From: Thermohalobaculum sp965263335
GTDB taxonomy: Bacteria; Pseudomonadota; Alphaproteobacteria; Rhodobacterales; Rhodobacteraceae
Length of the DNA stretch: 64,000 nucleotides
Reading direction: 5' to 3'
Assembly (NCBI GenBank): GCA_965263335.1
Contig: CBDHHE010000001.1
Location: 1,922,001-1,986,000, forward strand
In this document: positions 34,695-43,035 of the stretch, piece by piece
Position numbering within the stretch: position 1 is the stretch's first letter
Layout: every line of letters begins with the position of its first letter
Translations under genes and position numbers: made by a program
The notes under the pieces: model-generated
Database searches by the model: none
What the model saw: the letters and a program-made list of their open reading frames with translations, nothing else
What the model was told of the DNA's origin: nothing

Positions 34695-35522
34695 ATGAAC
34701 AAGATCGACAGCACAGTTTCCCCAGATTTCGCGGCTATCAAGGTCAAGCAGAACGCGGCATGGTCATCGGGTGACTACGCCAAGGTCGGTGTCACCTTGC
34801 AGATTGTGGGAGAGACGCTTGCCGAAACCTTGGATGTTGGTCCGGACCGGCGGGTGCTCGACGTCGCTGCTGGGAACGGAAACGCCACGCTCGCCTTTGC
34901 ACGCCGCTGGTGTGAGGTGATCTCGACCGATTATGTCCCGACGCTGCTCGAGGCTGGCCGTGGACGCGCGGCAGCAGAAGGCTTGGAAGTCACCTTCCAG
35001 GTCGCGGATGCCGAAGCGCTGCCGTTTGAGGACGAATCCTTTGATGCCGTCGTTTCGACCTTTGGCGTCATGTTCGCCCCCAACCAAGTGCAAGCGGCGC
35101 AAGAACTTCTGCGTGTCTGTCGTCCCGGTGGCCAGATCGGTCTGGCGAACTGGACACCGCCAAGCTTCATCGGCCAGCTCTTCAAGACGCTCGGTGGACA
35201 CGTCACGCCACCAGCCGGTGTGCAATCGCCAGCGCTCTGGGGAACCGAAGATTGGCTTCAAGCGACGTTTGGTGATGCGGCCTACAACATCTCCGTAACG
35301 AAACGAAACTTCGCCTTCCGCTATCGCTCGCCCGCCCACTTCGTGGACGTGTTCCGCACCTTCTACGGACCCGTGGAGAAAGCATTCCTGGCGCTGGACG
35401 CTTCGGGCCAGGCAGCGCTCGAGGCGGACATCTTGGCGTTGATCGAACGCATGAACGTCGCAAGCGATGGTACAATGACCGTACCGGCAGAATACGCCGA
35501 GGTTGTCGTGACAAAGGCGTGA
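34695..35522 (+). CDS. Class I SAM-dependent methyltransferase
   Basis: A 275-residue methyltransferase of the UbiE/Methyltransf_11 type. SAM motif I is VLDVAAGNGNATLAFARR, the acidic residue after strand 2 is in STDYVPTLLE, motif II is VADAEALPFEDESFDAVVSTFGVMF, and motif III is LLRVCRPGGQIGLANW. The C-terminal half is all-helical and should set substrate choice; it is not like UbiE or UbiG in detail. AAGGAGAGG precedes the ATG. It converges on xsc over a hairpin. The substrate is unknown. Confidence 0.82.
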   Translation: MNKIDSTVSPDFAAIKVKQNAAWSSGDYAKVGVTLQIVGETLAETLDVGPDRRVLDVAAGNGNATLAFARRWCEVISTDYVPTLLEAGRGRAAAEGLEVTFQVADAEALPFEDESFDAVVSTFGVMFAPNQVQAAQELLRVCRPGGQIGLANWTPPSFIGQLFKTLGGHVTPPAGVQSPALWGTEDWLQATFGDAAYNISVTKRNFAFRYRSPAHFVDVFRTFYGPVEKAFLALDASGQAALEADILALIERMNVASDGTMTVPAEYAEVVVTKA

Positions 35523-35542
35523 GTGAGGGCCAGAGCGCGAGA

Positions 35543-35572
35543 TCGGGAGCAGGCACCTCTGCTTGCTCCCGA
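35543..35572. terminator. Hairpin between the convergent methyltransferase and xsc genes
   Basis: TCGGGAGCA and TGCTCCCGA form a perfect 9-bp stem around a 12-nt loop, between two convergent stops. It lacks T-runs but fits a shared bidirectional terminator. Confidence 0.55.
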
Positions 35573-35580
35573 CAATACAC

Positions 35581-37359
35581 TCAAGCGATCTGTTGCGGGC
35601 GCATATCCCCGGGATCGATGCCTGCGACGCGTACCGGTTTCTTCATCGCGTCGCGCCGGAATGGCTCGCCAAGCTCCTGGTTCAGAACCACTTCGATGAA
35701 AACCGTCTCGCCGGCGGTCATCTGTGCTTTGACGGCTTCATCCAGGGCCTCGGTCAGCTGGGCAGTGGAGCGCACCTGCACGCCCTTCAGCCCGCACCCA
35801 TCGGCCACCTTGGCATACTCGACACCAAGGTTGAGTTCGGTGCCGACGAAGTTGTCCTCGAACCAGAGCGTGGTGTTGCGCTTCTCGGCCCCCCACTGAT
35901 AGTTGCGAAAGATGACCATGGTGATGGGCGGCCAGTCCCCGCGCCCGCATGCCGTCATTTCGTTCATCGAGATACCAAACGCGCCGTCTCCGGCAAAGCC
36001 CACCACCGGCATGTCCGGCCGACCGATTTTCGCACCGAGGATTGCGGGCAGACCGTATCCACATGGCCCGAACAGCCCGGGTGCAAGATACTTCCGACCT
36101 TCTTCGAAGCTCGGATAGGCGTTGCCGATGGCGCAGTTGTTGCCGATATCCGAAGAGATAATGGCCTCCTTCGGAAGCGCTGCCTGGATGGCCCGCCACG
36201 CCTGGCGCGGGCTCATGCGATCAGGTTCGCGCGTGCGCGCCCGCTCGTTCCAGGATGTTCCCGGATCATCGTCCTCGTGGTCCATCGAAGAAAGCTGCTG
36301 CGCCCAACGGGACTTCGTCTCTGCGATCAGATCGCGTCGCGCCTGCCGTCCCTCATCGCCTGCACCAGCGTCGAGCTGTTCGAGAATGGCCTCGGCCACG
36401 AGTTTGGCATCGCCCTGGATCCCGACGGTGACCTTCTTTGTGAGGCCGATGCGATCCGCGTTGATGTCGACCTGGATGATTTTCGCGTCTTGTGGCCAAT
36501 AGTCGATGCCGTAGCCCGGCAGCGTCGAGAACGGGTTGAGCCTTGTGCCGAGTGCAAGAACGACATCCGCCTTCGAGATCAGTTCCATCCCCGCTTTCGA
36601 CCCGTTGTAGCCAAGCGGTCCGGCGTGCAACGGGTGCGATCCCGGAAACGCGTCGTTGTGCTGGTAGCCACAGCAGACCGGAGCATCCAGTCGCTCGGCA
36701 AGCGCTTGGCTCGCAGGGATCGCACCGCCGATCACCACCCCTGCCCCGTTGAGGATCACGGGAAAACGGGCTTCGGACAGAATTCGCGCAGCCTGGGCGA
36801 TCGCATCCTTGCCACCTGCCGGGCGCTCCAGCCTGACGATTTGCGGCAGTTCGATGTCGATGACCTGCGTCCAGTAGTCTCTCGGGACATTGATCTGCGC
36901 AGGGCCACAACCGCGCCACGCCTTTTCGATCACGCGGTTCAGAACCTCGGCAATACGACCAGGGTCACGGACCTCTTCCTGATAACAAACCATGTCAGCG
37001 AAGAGCCGCATCTGTTCGATTTCCTGGAAACCACCCTGTCCGATCGTCTTGTTTGCGGCTTGCGGCGTGACCAGAAGCATTGGGGTATGGTTCCAGTAGG
37101 CGGTCTTGATGGGCGTCACGAAGTTCGTAATGCCGGGGCCGTTCTGTGCGACCGCCATGCACATTTTTCCCGAGGCGCGGGTGTAGCCGTCCGCCATCAT
37201 GCCCGCATTGCACTCGTGGGCGCAGTCCCAGAACTTGATGCCCGCCGTCGGAAACAGATCCGAGATCGGCATCATCGCCGAACCGATAATGCCGAACGCA
37301 TGCTCTATGCCGTGCATTTGAAGCACTTTGACGAAGGCTTCCTCAGTGGTCATCTTCAT
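35581..37359 (-). CDS. xsc: Sulfoacetaldehyde acetyltransferase
   Basis: A 592-residue thiamine-diphosphate enzyme that converts sulfoacetaldehyde and phosphate to acetyl phosphate plus sulfite, the desulfonation step of taurine and related C2 sulfonates. The N-terminus (KMTTEEAFVKVLQMHGIEHAFGIIGSAM in part) and IKFWDCAHECNAGMMADGYTRASGK match Xsc rather than acetolactate synthases. The ThDP motif is GFAGDGAFGISMNEMTACGRGDWP, with NYQWGAEKRN. AGGAG precedes the ATG. Unlike typical loci, no pta, tauR, taurine dehydrogenase or sulfite exporter lies beside it in this window. Confidence 0.93.
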   Translation of the reverse strand: MKMTTEEAFVKVLQMHGIEHAFGIIGSAMMPISDLFPTAGIKFWDCAHECNAGMMADGYTRASGKMCMAVAQNGPGITNFVTPIKTAYWNHTPMLLVTPQAANKTIGQGGFQEIEQMRLFADMVCYQEEVRDPGRIAEVLNRVIEKAWRGCGPAQINVPRDYWTQVIDIELPQIVRLERPAGGKDAIAQAARILSEARFPVILNGAGVVIGGAIPASQALAERLDAPVCCGYQHNDAFPGSHPLHAGPLGYNGSKAGMELISKADVVLALGTRLNPFSTLPGYGIDYWPQDAKIIQVDINADRIGLTKKVTVGIQGDAKLVAEAILEQLDAGAGDEGRQARRDLIAETKSRWAQQLSSMDHEDDDPGTSWNERARTREPDRMSPRQAWRAIQAALPKEAIISSDIGNNCAIGNAYPSFEEGRKYLAPGLFGPCGYGLPAILGAKIGRPDMPVVGFAGDGAFGISMNEMTACGRGDWPPITMVIFRNYQWGAEKRNTTLWFEDNFVGTELNLGVEYAKVADGCGLKGVQVRSTAQLTEALDEAVKAQMTAGETVFIEVVLNQELGEPFRRDAMKKPVRVAGIDPGDMRPQQIA

Positions 37360-37710
37360 GTTTGGTCTCCTGTGTCGAGAATTCGCCCCAAGATCCTCGA
37401 ATCCGGCACCGGAGGTAGTACCAGCGTCGGTGGATGCGCTGTCCGCGTAGGTACTTGTCGATGTGTCTTTGAGCAGACTTCAAGATGTGCGGGGTGCCAC
37501 GTTCCCACCGTCCTGCAGGATCGGCGTGTTGCTCGTCGGTCGGCGTTGGCAATCGGCAGAGGAACAACCCGCGTTACACGGCACCCGTGCTGACGGTGTT
37601 GATGGCAGAAGCCCGAGGGCATCGCGCGCAAAGTGAGCATCCGAACAAGGCATTCTTCTCACCATGTTCGGATGCTTGGTGTGTTGCGAGGCACATGCGG
37701 TTGCGCCAGC
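37360..37710. other. 351-bp region between xsc and the chemoreceptor gene
   Basis: No supportable gene. It holds the xsc promoter region and a strong inverted repeat near the chemoreceptor stop. Short ORFs here are fragmentary and lack ribosome sites. Confidence 0.5.
37637..37675 (-). terminator. Inverted repeat downstream of the chemoreceptor gene
   Basis: GCATCCGAACA and TGTTCGGATGC are perfect 11-bp arms separated by 17 nt. It lies 36 bp past the chemoreceptor stop; the minus-strand sequence after it is TCACTTTG, a poor U-tract. Confidence 0.55.
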
Positions 37711-39765
37711 CTAGGCAGCAACCCTGTGGTCTTCTGAGCCTCCAGCGCTCTCGAGGTCGGTGCCGGCGACTTTTGGTGCGGACGAGGCACCCGATCTCGT
37801 GAAGAATTCGAACAGCCGCTCCAACGCTTCTGCACTCGACGCAAGCGACGATGCCGTTTCAGCCGTTGAGACCACGTTCGAAGAGTTCGACTGAATGGTT
37901 CCATTGAGATCGGACAAGGCCTGATCGATGTCTTCGACTGAGCAGTTCTGCTCACGCATCGCCGAGGAGATGTCCTGCACAAGGACGGCTGTCTTCTGGA
38001 TCTTGGGCACGAGTTCGTCGAGCAACCGGCCAGCGTCGTCGGACAGCGAACTTGTCTCCTCGGACAGGCGGCTGATTTCCTCGGCAGCAGTGCTCGATCG
38101 TTCTGCGAGCTTGCGCACTTCCGAGGCCACGACAGCGAAGCCGCGGCCGTGCTCACCGGCGCGCGCTGCTTCGACGGCGGCGTTCAGTGCGAGCAAGTCC
38201 GTTTGCCTTGCCAGCTCCTGGACGATGGTGATCTGATCGTTGATCGTCGACATCGCGTGGACAGCGTTCTTGACCACCTCGCCGGATCTCTCCGCGTCCT
38301 CTGCAGCGGCCCGGGCAATCGCGTCGGTCGATCCTGCATTCTCAGCGGTCAGTCGAATGGCTTCATTGATCTGACCGACCGTCGTTTTCAGTTCTTCGGC
38401 TGCGGCGGCCTGAGTTTGGGTGCCTCGGCTCAGCCCATCGGACTGTTCCTTCAGTTGATCAGCGCCAAACGACAGGGAAGAGACCATCTCGCTGGATTTC
38501 GAAGACATGGCGTGGAGTTCGAGCCGCATCCGTTCGAGCGCCTGCCCCATCTCGTCTTCATCGGACATCGGTTCGATTTTGTTGGACAGATCACCGCTCG
38601 CCATCTTGTTGGCGATGGCTGCGATTTGCTTCATGTTTGTTCGCAGATGGTTGATCTGCTGCCGAAGCCTGAGGATATCCGAAGCCCCGCCGGCAACTGC
38701 AACCGTGCTGAGATCGCCCAGACTCAACCGCTCGATATCGTCACCAATGTGCTTGAAGCCGGCTGAGAAACCTCGGATCGCATTGAGGCCGAGCCAGAGC
38801 GACAGAAACAAGGCAGACGCACCAATACCGGCGATCACAAGCGTTTCAGCCCACTTGCTTTCAAAGCCCTCTGCAGCCACGCGCTCTAGATCTTCGACGA
38901 TGCGATCTTCCACTGCCTTGAAGAGATTGAGCCGCTCCGTTGCTGTACCGAACCAGGCAGACCCTGCGATACCCTGAGCATCATTCGTCTGCAGAATACT
39001 GGCGAGGACATCACGCACGCGCTCGACTTCGGCAATGACCGGGGCGTTCTTCACCGACGTGTCGAACCAAGCTTTGTACTCGCCGCTCGAGACAATCTTG
39101 AACTCCTCCAGCGCGAAGTGCTCGCCTGCAAGCCTGAAGAGGTACTTCTGGTACGTGTCCAGCTTAACCTGACCAGCCGCCGCCTGGTTCAACAGCGCTG
39201 CGCCGATCGCCCGCTCCAGACCTCCATGCTCTTTGGCTTTCACGAGCGCGAGAAACGGCAACATTCGGCTTGTCACAGCTTCGGTCTTGCTGTGCTGGGC
39301 AATATGCCCCAAGATCTCGATCTGGTCATTGATCAGGTTGGTGTAGAAGCCGACGACATTCGGCACCGACGCGTCCTGTGCGTCGACACGGCTTCTGAAC
39401 GTTCCGAGACCGGCGAGGTCTTCGCGCAGGTGCTCAACCGCCAATGCGACATCCCGCGCCATACTTTCCCGGTCCGATAGCGACAAATAGTTCTCGAGTT
39501 CTGTGATCCGCGTGTCGACTTTCACACGCTGGGCCGTGACGCGTTCGAGGGCGCCTTGATCATATCCAGACGAGATGAATCCGACGCTTTGTCCGCGCTC
39601 GATCTGCATTTCATGGATGACTGCGCTGACGCGGCGTGGCATTTCGATGTCGGCGACATAAGCCTTTGCCGCACGAATCTCCAGCGAGCCGATCTGTATG
39701 ACCGCAGCGGCCAATGCGGAGCACCCGACGGCAATGGCGACGAACACCTTAAGCTTGAGGCTCAT
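37711..39765 (-). CDS. Methyl-accepting chemotaxis protein with NIT sensor domain
   Basis: A 684-residue membrane chemoreceptor. A first helix (LKVFVAIAVGCSALAAAVI) is followed by a long periplasmic domain (residues about 35-310) of the nitrate/nitrite-sensing NIT type, shown by MQIERGQSVGFISSG, FYTNLINDQI and LVKAKEHGGLERAIGAALL. A second helix, a HAMP domain (residues about 335-390) and the signalling hairpin follow. The hairpin tip is DLLALNAAVEAARAGEHGRGFAVVASEVRKLAE. The ATG at 39765 follows AAGAG; an upstream ATG has no site. No CheR-docking pentapeptide is seen. A near CtrA-type site lies about 50 bp upstream. Confidence 0.9.
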   Translation of the reverse strand: MSLKLKVFVAIAVGCSALAAAVIQIGSLEIRAAKAYVADIEMPRRVSAVIHEMQIERGQSVGFISSGYDQGALERVTAQRVKVDTRITELENYLSLSDRESMARDVALAVEHLREDLAGLGTFRSRVDAQDASVPNVVGFYTNLINDQIEILGHIAQHSKTEAVTSRMLPFLALVKAKEHGGLERAIGAALLNQAAAGQVKLDTYQKYLFRLAGEHFALEEFKIVSSGEYKAWFDTSVKNAPVIAEVERVRDVLASILQTNDAQGIAGSAWFGTATERLNLFKAVEDRIVEDLERVAAEGFESKWAETLVIAGIGASALFLSLWLGLNAIRGFSAGFKHIGDDIERLSLGDLSTVAVAGGASDILRLRQQINHLRTNMKQIAAIANKMASGDLSNKIEPMSDEDEMGQALERMRLELHAMSSKSSEMVSSLSFGADQLKEQSDGLSRGTQTQAAAAEELKTTVGQINEAIRLTAENAGSTDAIARAAAEDAERSGEVVKNAVHAMSTINDQITIVQELARQTDLLALNAAVEAARAGEHGRGFAVVASEVRKLAERSSTAAEEISRLSEETSSLSDDAGRLLDELVPKIQKTAVLVQDISSAMREQNCSVEDIDQALSDLNGTIQSNSSNVVSTAETASSLASSAEALERLFEFFTRSGASSAPKVAGTDLESAGGSEDHRVAA

Positions 39766-40296
39766 TACGCAACTCTTTACAAACATTTCTACTACGTAAA
39801 CAAAGCCCGCGAAGTATTAAGGAGTCGTTGAAAAGCGCGGATGCGACAAATTGCACAAAGAAGCGACGATCTATTCGTTTTCTAGTACTGACTCCTCGAA
39901 CAATCCGCGCGCGCAAGTCTCTGCGGTATTGAGAGGATCCAGCAAGACGAAGCAAGTCACCGGCGGGACAAAAGGGACAGCATTCGCCGGCCGCCAAGAT
40001 CGCTTCTTCAAAGGTGTGGACTTGAAGTTTTGCAAGCAACCCGGAACTCGAAGGTCCGCTAAACGACTGACCGCTCGACACCATGATCGCTATCATCGAC
40101 AGCTTCCAACCGCGCTCAAAAAGCGAGCCCCGTGCCACAAGGCGGCTCTCACGCAGACGGTCCAACGTGCAGCGCGATCAACACTCTTTCCGGATTTGTC
40201 CAAGAGCAGCGCCACCCGCGCGGTAGGATCCGTTCTCGACAATCAAGCTCTTCCTAGTTGAGGACAGGAAAGTTCGCTGCTATGGACTGTCCCGGC
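39766..40296. other. 531-bp region between the chemoreceptor and tRNA-Thr
   Basis: Overlapping short ORFs exist on both strands (for example 39851-40261 on plus), but none has a clear ribosome site, known motif or consistent composition. The chemoreceptor promoter and the near CtrA-type box lie at its left end. I treat the rest as non-coding or decayed sequence. Confidence 0.5.
39817..39831. promoter_or_regulatory. Near-consensus CtrA-type site upstream of the chemoreceptor
   Basis: TTAA-GGAGTCG-TTGA matches the TTAA-N7-TTAA pattern of CtrA at seven of eight conserved positions, 52 bp before the chemoreceptor start. Confidence 0.4.
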
Positions 40297-40372
40297 GCCG
40301 CTGTAGCTCAGCTGGTAGAGCACGTCATTCGTAATGATGGGGTCGGGGGTTCGAGTCCCTTCAGCGGCACCA
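40297..40372 (+). tRNA. tRNA-Thr (CGT anticodon)
   Basis: A complete 76-nt cloverleaf: acceptor GCCGCTG pairs with CAGCGGC, anticodon stem CGTCA pairs with TGATG around loop TTCGTAA (anticodon CGT), and the T-arm is GGGGGTTCGAGTCCCTT. CCA is encoded. An IS3-family remnant lies 160 bp downstream. Confidence 0.96.
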
Positions 40373-40719
40373 GCTCCCTCTCAAACTCATCCATTTGGAG
40401 CCGAATTCTACGCCTCATTGGGCTGCGCACTTACCTTTAACACAAGACCTTAAGTGAGACGCCGACCGACTGTGGCTTGACCCCTTCGAACGGCTCCACC
40501 TGTCGTTGCGGCTGAGCCGCCAAGAAGGATCTCTGCCGAGCAAGAGACACAAGCCTCAGGAGATCGTCGCGAAGCTGCGCCAGTTGGACGTGCTGACAGC
40601 ACAGAGCACGTCAACGCGGGCCATTCCGGGCGAAATTTGAAATGTGCAGAGGAAAACTGTCAGCGTCGAGTTGCCGCGACGACTGCCCAGCGAGGTTCCC
40701 GCACGGGGCAGCTCGGAGC
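40373..40719. other. 347-bp region downstream of tRNA-Thr
   Basis: No intact gene. It contains a short piece of an IS3-family orfA, then about 80 bp of unassigned sequence before the stop of the response regulator gene. It is probably the scar of a lost mobile element next to the tRNA. Confidence 0.55.
40533..40640 (+). pseudogene. IS3-family transposase orfA remnant
   Basis: The frame reads LPSKRHKPQEIVAKLRQ then LDVLTAQ, matching the first 24 residues of the IS3-group orfA (usually MPSKRHKPEEIVAKLRQ). The expected ATG is CTG here. Similarity ends at about 40604 and the frame closes at 40640, so only the extreme N-terminus survives. No orfB or intact terminal repeat is visible. Confidence 0.75.
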
Positions 40720-41127
40720 TCAACTCCTTATGTCTTCCAACAACTTTGCCGCATGCTCCACATGGGCGATTTCAAGGGGCTTGTTGATGAAGTCCCGCAC
40801 AACGTCGAACTTGCTCGCCCGCTCGCGGTCCTTGGGATCCAATGACGTGGTCAGCATCACGATCACAACATAAGCGAATTCGTGCTTCAGCTCCGCCGAG
40901 ACCTTTTCGAGGAACTCGAACCCGGTCATCCTGGGCATGTTGATGTCCAGAAAAATGACATCCACGGTCAAGTCGACATTCGTTTTCAGAAACTCAAAAG
41001 CCTCATCAGCGTAGGAGAACGTTGTGATCTTTTCGACGATCCCGGATCGTTTGAGGATACGTGTATACTGCTTTTGATCGATCTCTTCGTCATCGATCAG
41101 CATCGCGTTATGAATTCTGGCCGCCAT
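40720..41127 (-). CDS. CheY-like single-domain response regulator
   Basis: A 135-residue receiver domain without an output domain. The acidic pocket is MLIDDEEIDQ, the phospho-acceptor Asp is in VIFLDINMPRMTG, Thr is in VIVMLTTS and Lys in FINKPL. It starts inside the last 20 bases of the histidine kinase gene, with AGGAAA upstream, so the pair is co-translated. It resembles the Rcp1-type regulators that take phosphate from bacteriophytochrome-like kinases and act by protein contact. Its downstream partner is not in the window. Confidence 0.9.
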   Translation of the reverse strand: MAARIHNAMLIDDEEIDQKQYTRILKRSGIVEKITTFSYADEAFEFLKTNVDLTVDVIFLDINMPRMTGFEFLEKVSAELKHEFAYVVIVMLTTSLDPKDRERASKFDVVRDFINKPLEIAHVEHAAKLLEDIRS

Positions 41128-43018
41128 TTGTTTCCTTTGGAAGTAGTATCGTGAAGATGCTGCCAATCTTGTCTTGAGATGAAACTTCGATACGCCCCCT
41201 GTGATTGGATATGATGCGCTGGCAGATCGTCAAACCGATTCCGGACCCCTGATACGTACCATGTGTGTGCAAGCGTCTGAAAAGTCGGAAAATTTGATCG
41301 TGATATGCCGGGTCGATGCCGATGCCGTTGTCGCGGACTTCGATGGCGATGTGCCCGGGCTCCTCAGACTCCACCTCTGAAACCTCGATCAGTGGCTGGC
41401 GCCCCGAGTGGCGGAACTTGATCGCGTTGGAGATCAGATTCTGCATCAACAGCCGAAGTTGCATCGCATTGCCGGTGACTTTCGGCAAGTCTCCGATCTG
41501 AATCTCCGCACCAGCCGCAGCAATGTCTCCCGAGAGGTCCTGCAAGATCGCCTTGACTTCGACGCGAAGATCGATGGTTTCGACCTCCATGTTCTCGCCC
41601 ACGGACCGGGCATAGGTCAGCACGTCCTCGACCAACCGCGCCATGCGGGCGGTGGTCGTGTCGAGATCATCCAGGAGCTCGGTATCATTCTCGTCCAGCC
41701 GATCATCCATGACTTCGCGCAACTCTTGCAGCAACATGCGCACTGTGTTGGTCGGCGATTTCAAATCATGCGAGATGGCATAGGTGAACTCGGCCTGTTC
41801 TCGATTGGCCGCTTCCAATGCAGTGTTGAGAAGCGAGAGCTGTTCATTCTGTGCTTCCCGTTCTTGCTCAGCGCACAGACGGTGCTCGGTCATGGACCGA
41901 AAAGTGCGAGCGACACGCCCGATCTCATTGTCGGGGAGCGATCTCACATCCATGAGCGTACCACTTTGTTCGAATTCTTGAATCCCTCGATTGACCAGAG
42001 CCAGTGGCTGTATCAGCCCACGATTGAGCACAAAACCGCGGAACAGGAGCACAGCAGCCGCACTGCTTGTCGCAAGAGCCGAGACCAGGATCACAAGCAA
42101 CCATTGCAGCTTCTGCTCGGCAGCGACCCTTTCCGTGAAAGAGCGAAGCGAAACCTGAGAGATGGTGTCCAGGTCTTCTCCGATCAGGCGAGCGAGTTGA
42201 CGTACGTCCTGTCGCAGACGCAGGGCGTCTGTTGTGATGAGGTTTTCCGCCTCGCGCAGCAACGAAAGCGAGCCTGAACCGGTGCCGGAACTTTCGATTC
42301 TGGCGATGTTCGTTGCGAAGAATGCCGCGGGCTTCTCTGGCAATGACGCCAACAAGCGATCGGCACGGCGAACATAGGAACGGGTCCGCACGTCAGCCAG
42401 CTTGATCTGCGCCTCACGGGTCTCAGAGGGCAAAGCCAGCAGGGTCGTGGAAATTGCAACGGTTGCCCGCCGCAACTCGGTCAGCGCATTCGCTTCCGCG
42501 CCGTGCGGCCTCCTCGGATCGCGACTGGACAACATCGTGTCGACAACTTCGAGCATCTGTTCCTGCACATCTTTCAATTGCCGGATGCCCTTGGCCTGCT
42601 TGGCTCTTAGCCGGTGCCGTTTGATCAGCATGTCGATGATCAGGGCACGGGCGGAAGCGAGTTCTTCGAGATGCTGTTTCAGCGATCCAAGATCTTCTGA
42701 GAGCTCTAACCGCTCGAGCGCCAGCAGGTCTCGACTGGTCGCCGCATCGAGCGCCTCCCATGCCTCGGCAGAACTGTTCTGTTCGTCTGTACTGCTCAGG
42801 GAGAAGGCAACAAACACCTGAGAAACGGCCCGTTCGACGTCGCGGGTCAGGTTTTGCGTCTGCTCGAAGAACGGGATCTGCCGGTCAAGCGCCTGTTGCA
42901 GCGTCGCCCTTGACTGCCATACGGCGAAGATTGCCACTGCCGCACAAACTGACGCCAGAAACGACAGGATCAAGGACGCCAATCGAAGTTGACGCTGAAG
43001 TGATATGCCACGAAGCAT
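41108..43018 (-). CDS. Membrane histidine kinase
   Basis: A 636-residue sensor kinase. A first helix (residues about 12-38) is followed by a large helical periplasmic region (about 40-300), a second helix (LQWLLVILVSALATSSAAAVLLF), a HAMP-like segment, and a coiled coil. The HisKA phospho-acceptor is in FTYAISHDLKSPTNTV, the N-box is LISNAIKFRHSG, then EVRDNGIGIDPAYHDQIFRLFRRLH and GSGIGLTICQRI. The start at 43018 lies 17 bases after the stop of a DctP-type binding protein, which suggests that ligand-loaded SBP signals to the periplasmic domain. The response regulator overlaps its 3' end. Confidence 0.9.
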   Translation of the reverse strand: MLRGISLQRQLRLASLILSFLASVCAAVAIFAVWQSRATLQQALDRQIPFFEQTQNLTRDVERAVSQVFVAFSLSSTDEQNSSAEAWEALDAATSRDLLALERLELSEDLGSLKQHLEELASARALIIDMLIKRHRLRAKQAKGIRQLKDVQEQMLEVVDTMLSSRDPRRPHGAEANALTELRRATVAISTTLLALPSETREAQIKLADVRTRSYVRRADRLLASLPEKPAAFFATNIARIESSGTGSGSLSLLREAENLITTDALRLRQDVRQLARLIGEDLDTISQVSLRSFTERVAAEQKLQWLLVILVSALATSSAAAVLLFRGFVLNRGLIQPLALVNRGIQEFEQSGTLMDVRSLPDNEIGRVARTFRSMTEHRLCAEQEREAQNEQLSLLNTALEAANREQAEFTYAISHDLKSPTNTVRMLLQELREVMDDRLDENDTELLDDLDTTTARMARLVEDVLTYARSVGENMEVETIDLRVEVKAILQDLSGDIAAAGAEIQIGDLPKVTGNAMQLRLLMQNLISNAIKFRHSGRQPLIEVSEVESEEPGHIAIEVRDNGIGIDPAYHDQIFRLFRRLHTHGTYQGSGIGLTICQRIISNHRGRIEVSSQDKIGSIFTILLPKETNGGQNS

Positions 43019-43035
43019 CGCGATCCGCTGCGGAC

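Noticed and set aside
35563..37593. 676-residue plus-strand ORF opposite xsc
   Set aside because: Antisense shadow of a clearly recognised gene; composition rich in Arg, His and Asp typical of high-GC antisense frames, and no ribosome site.
39851..40261. 136-residue ORF left of tRNA-Thr
   Set aside because: No ribosome site or motif, and an overlapping minus-strand ORF (39749-40165) looks equally plausible; left as unassigned.
40533..40640. Intact insertion sequence
   Set aside because: Only the N-terminal tip of orfA remains; no orfB, no terminal repeats.
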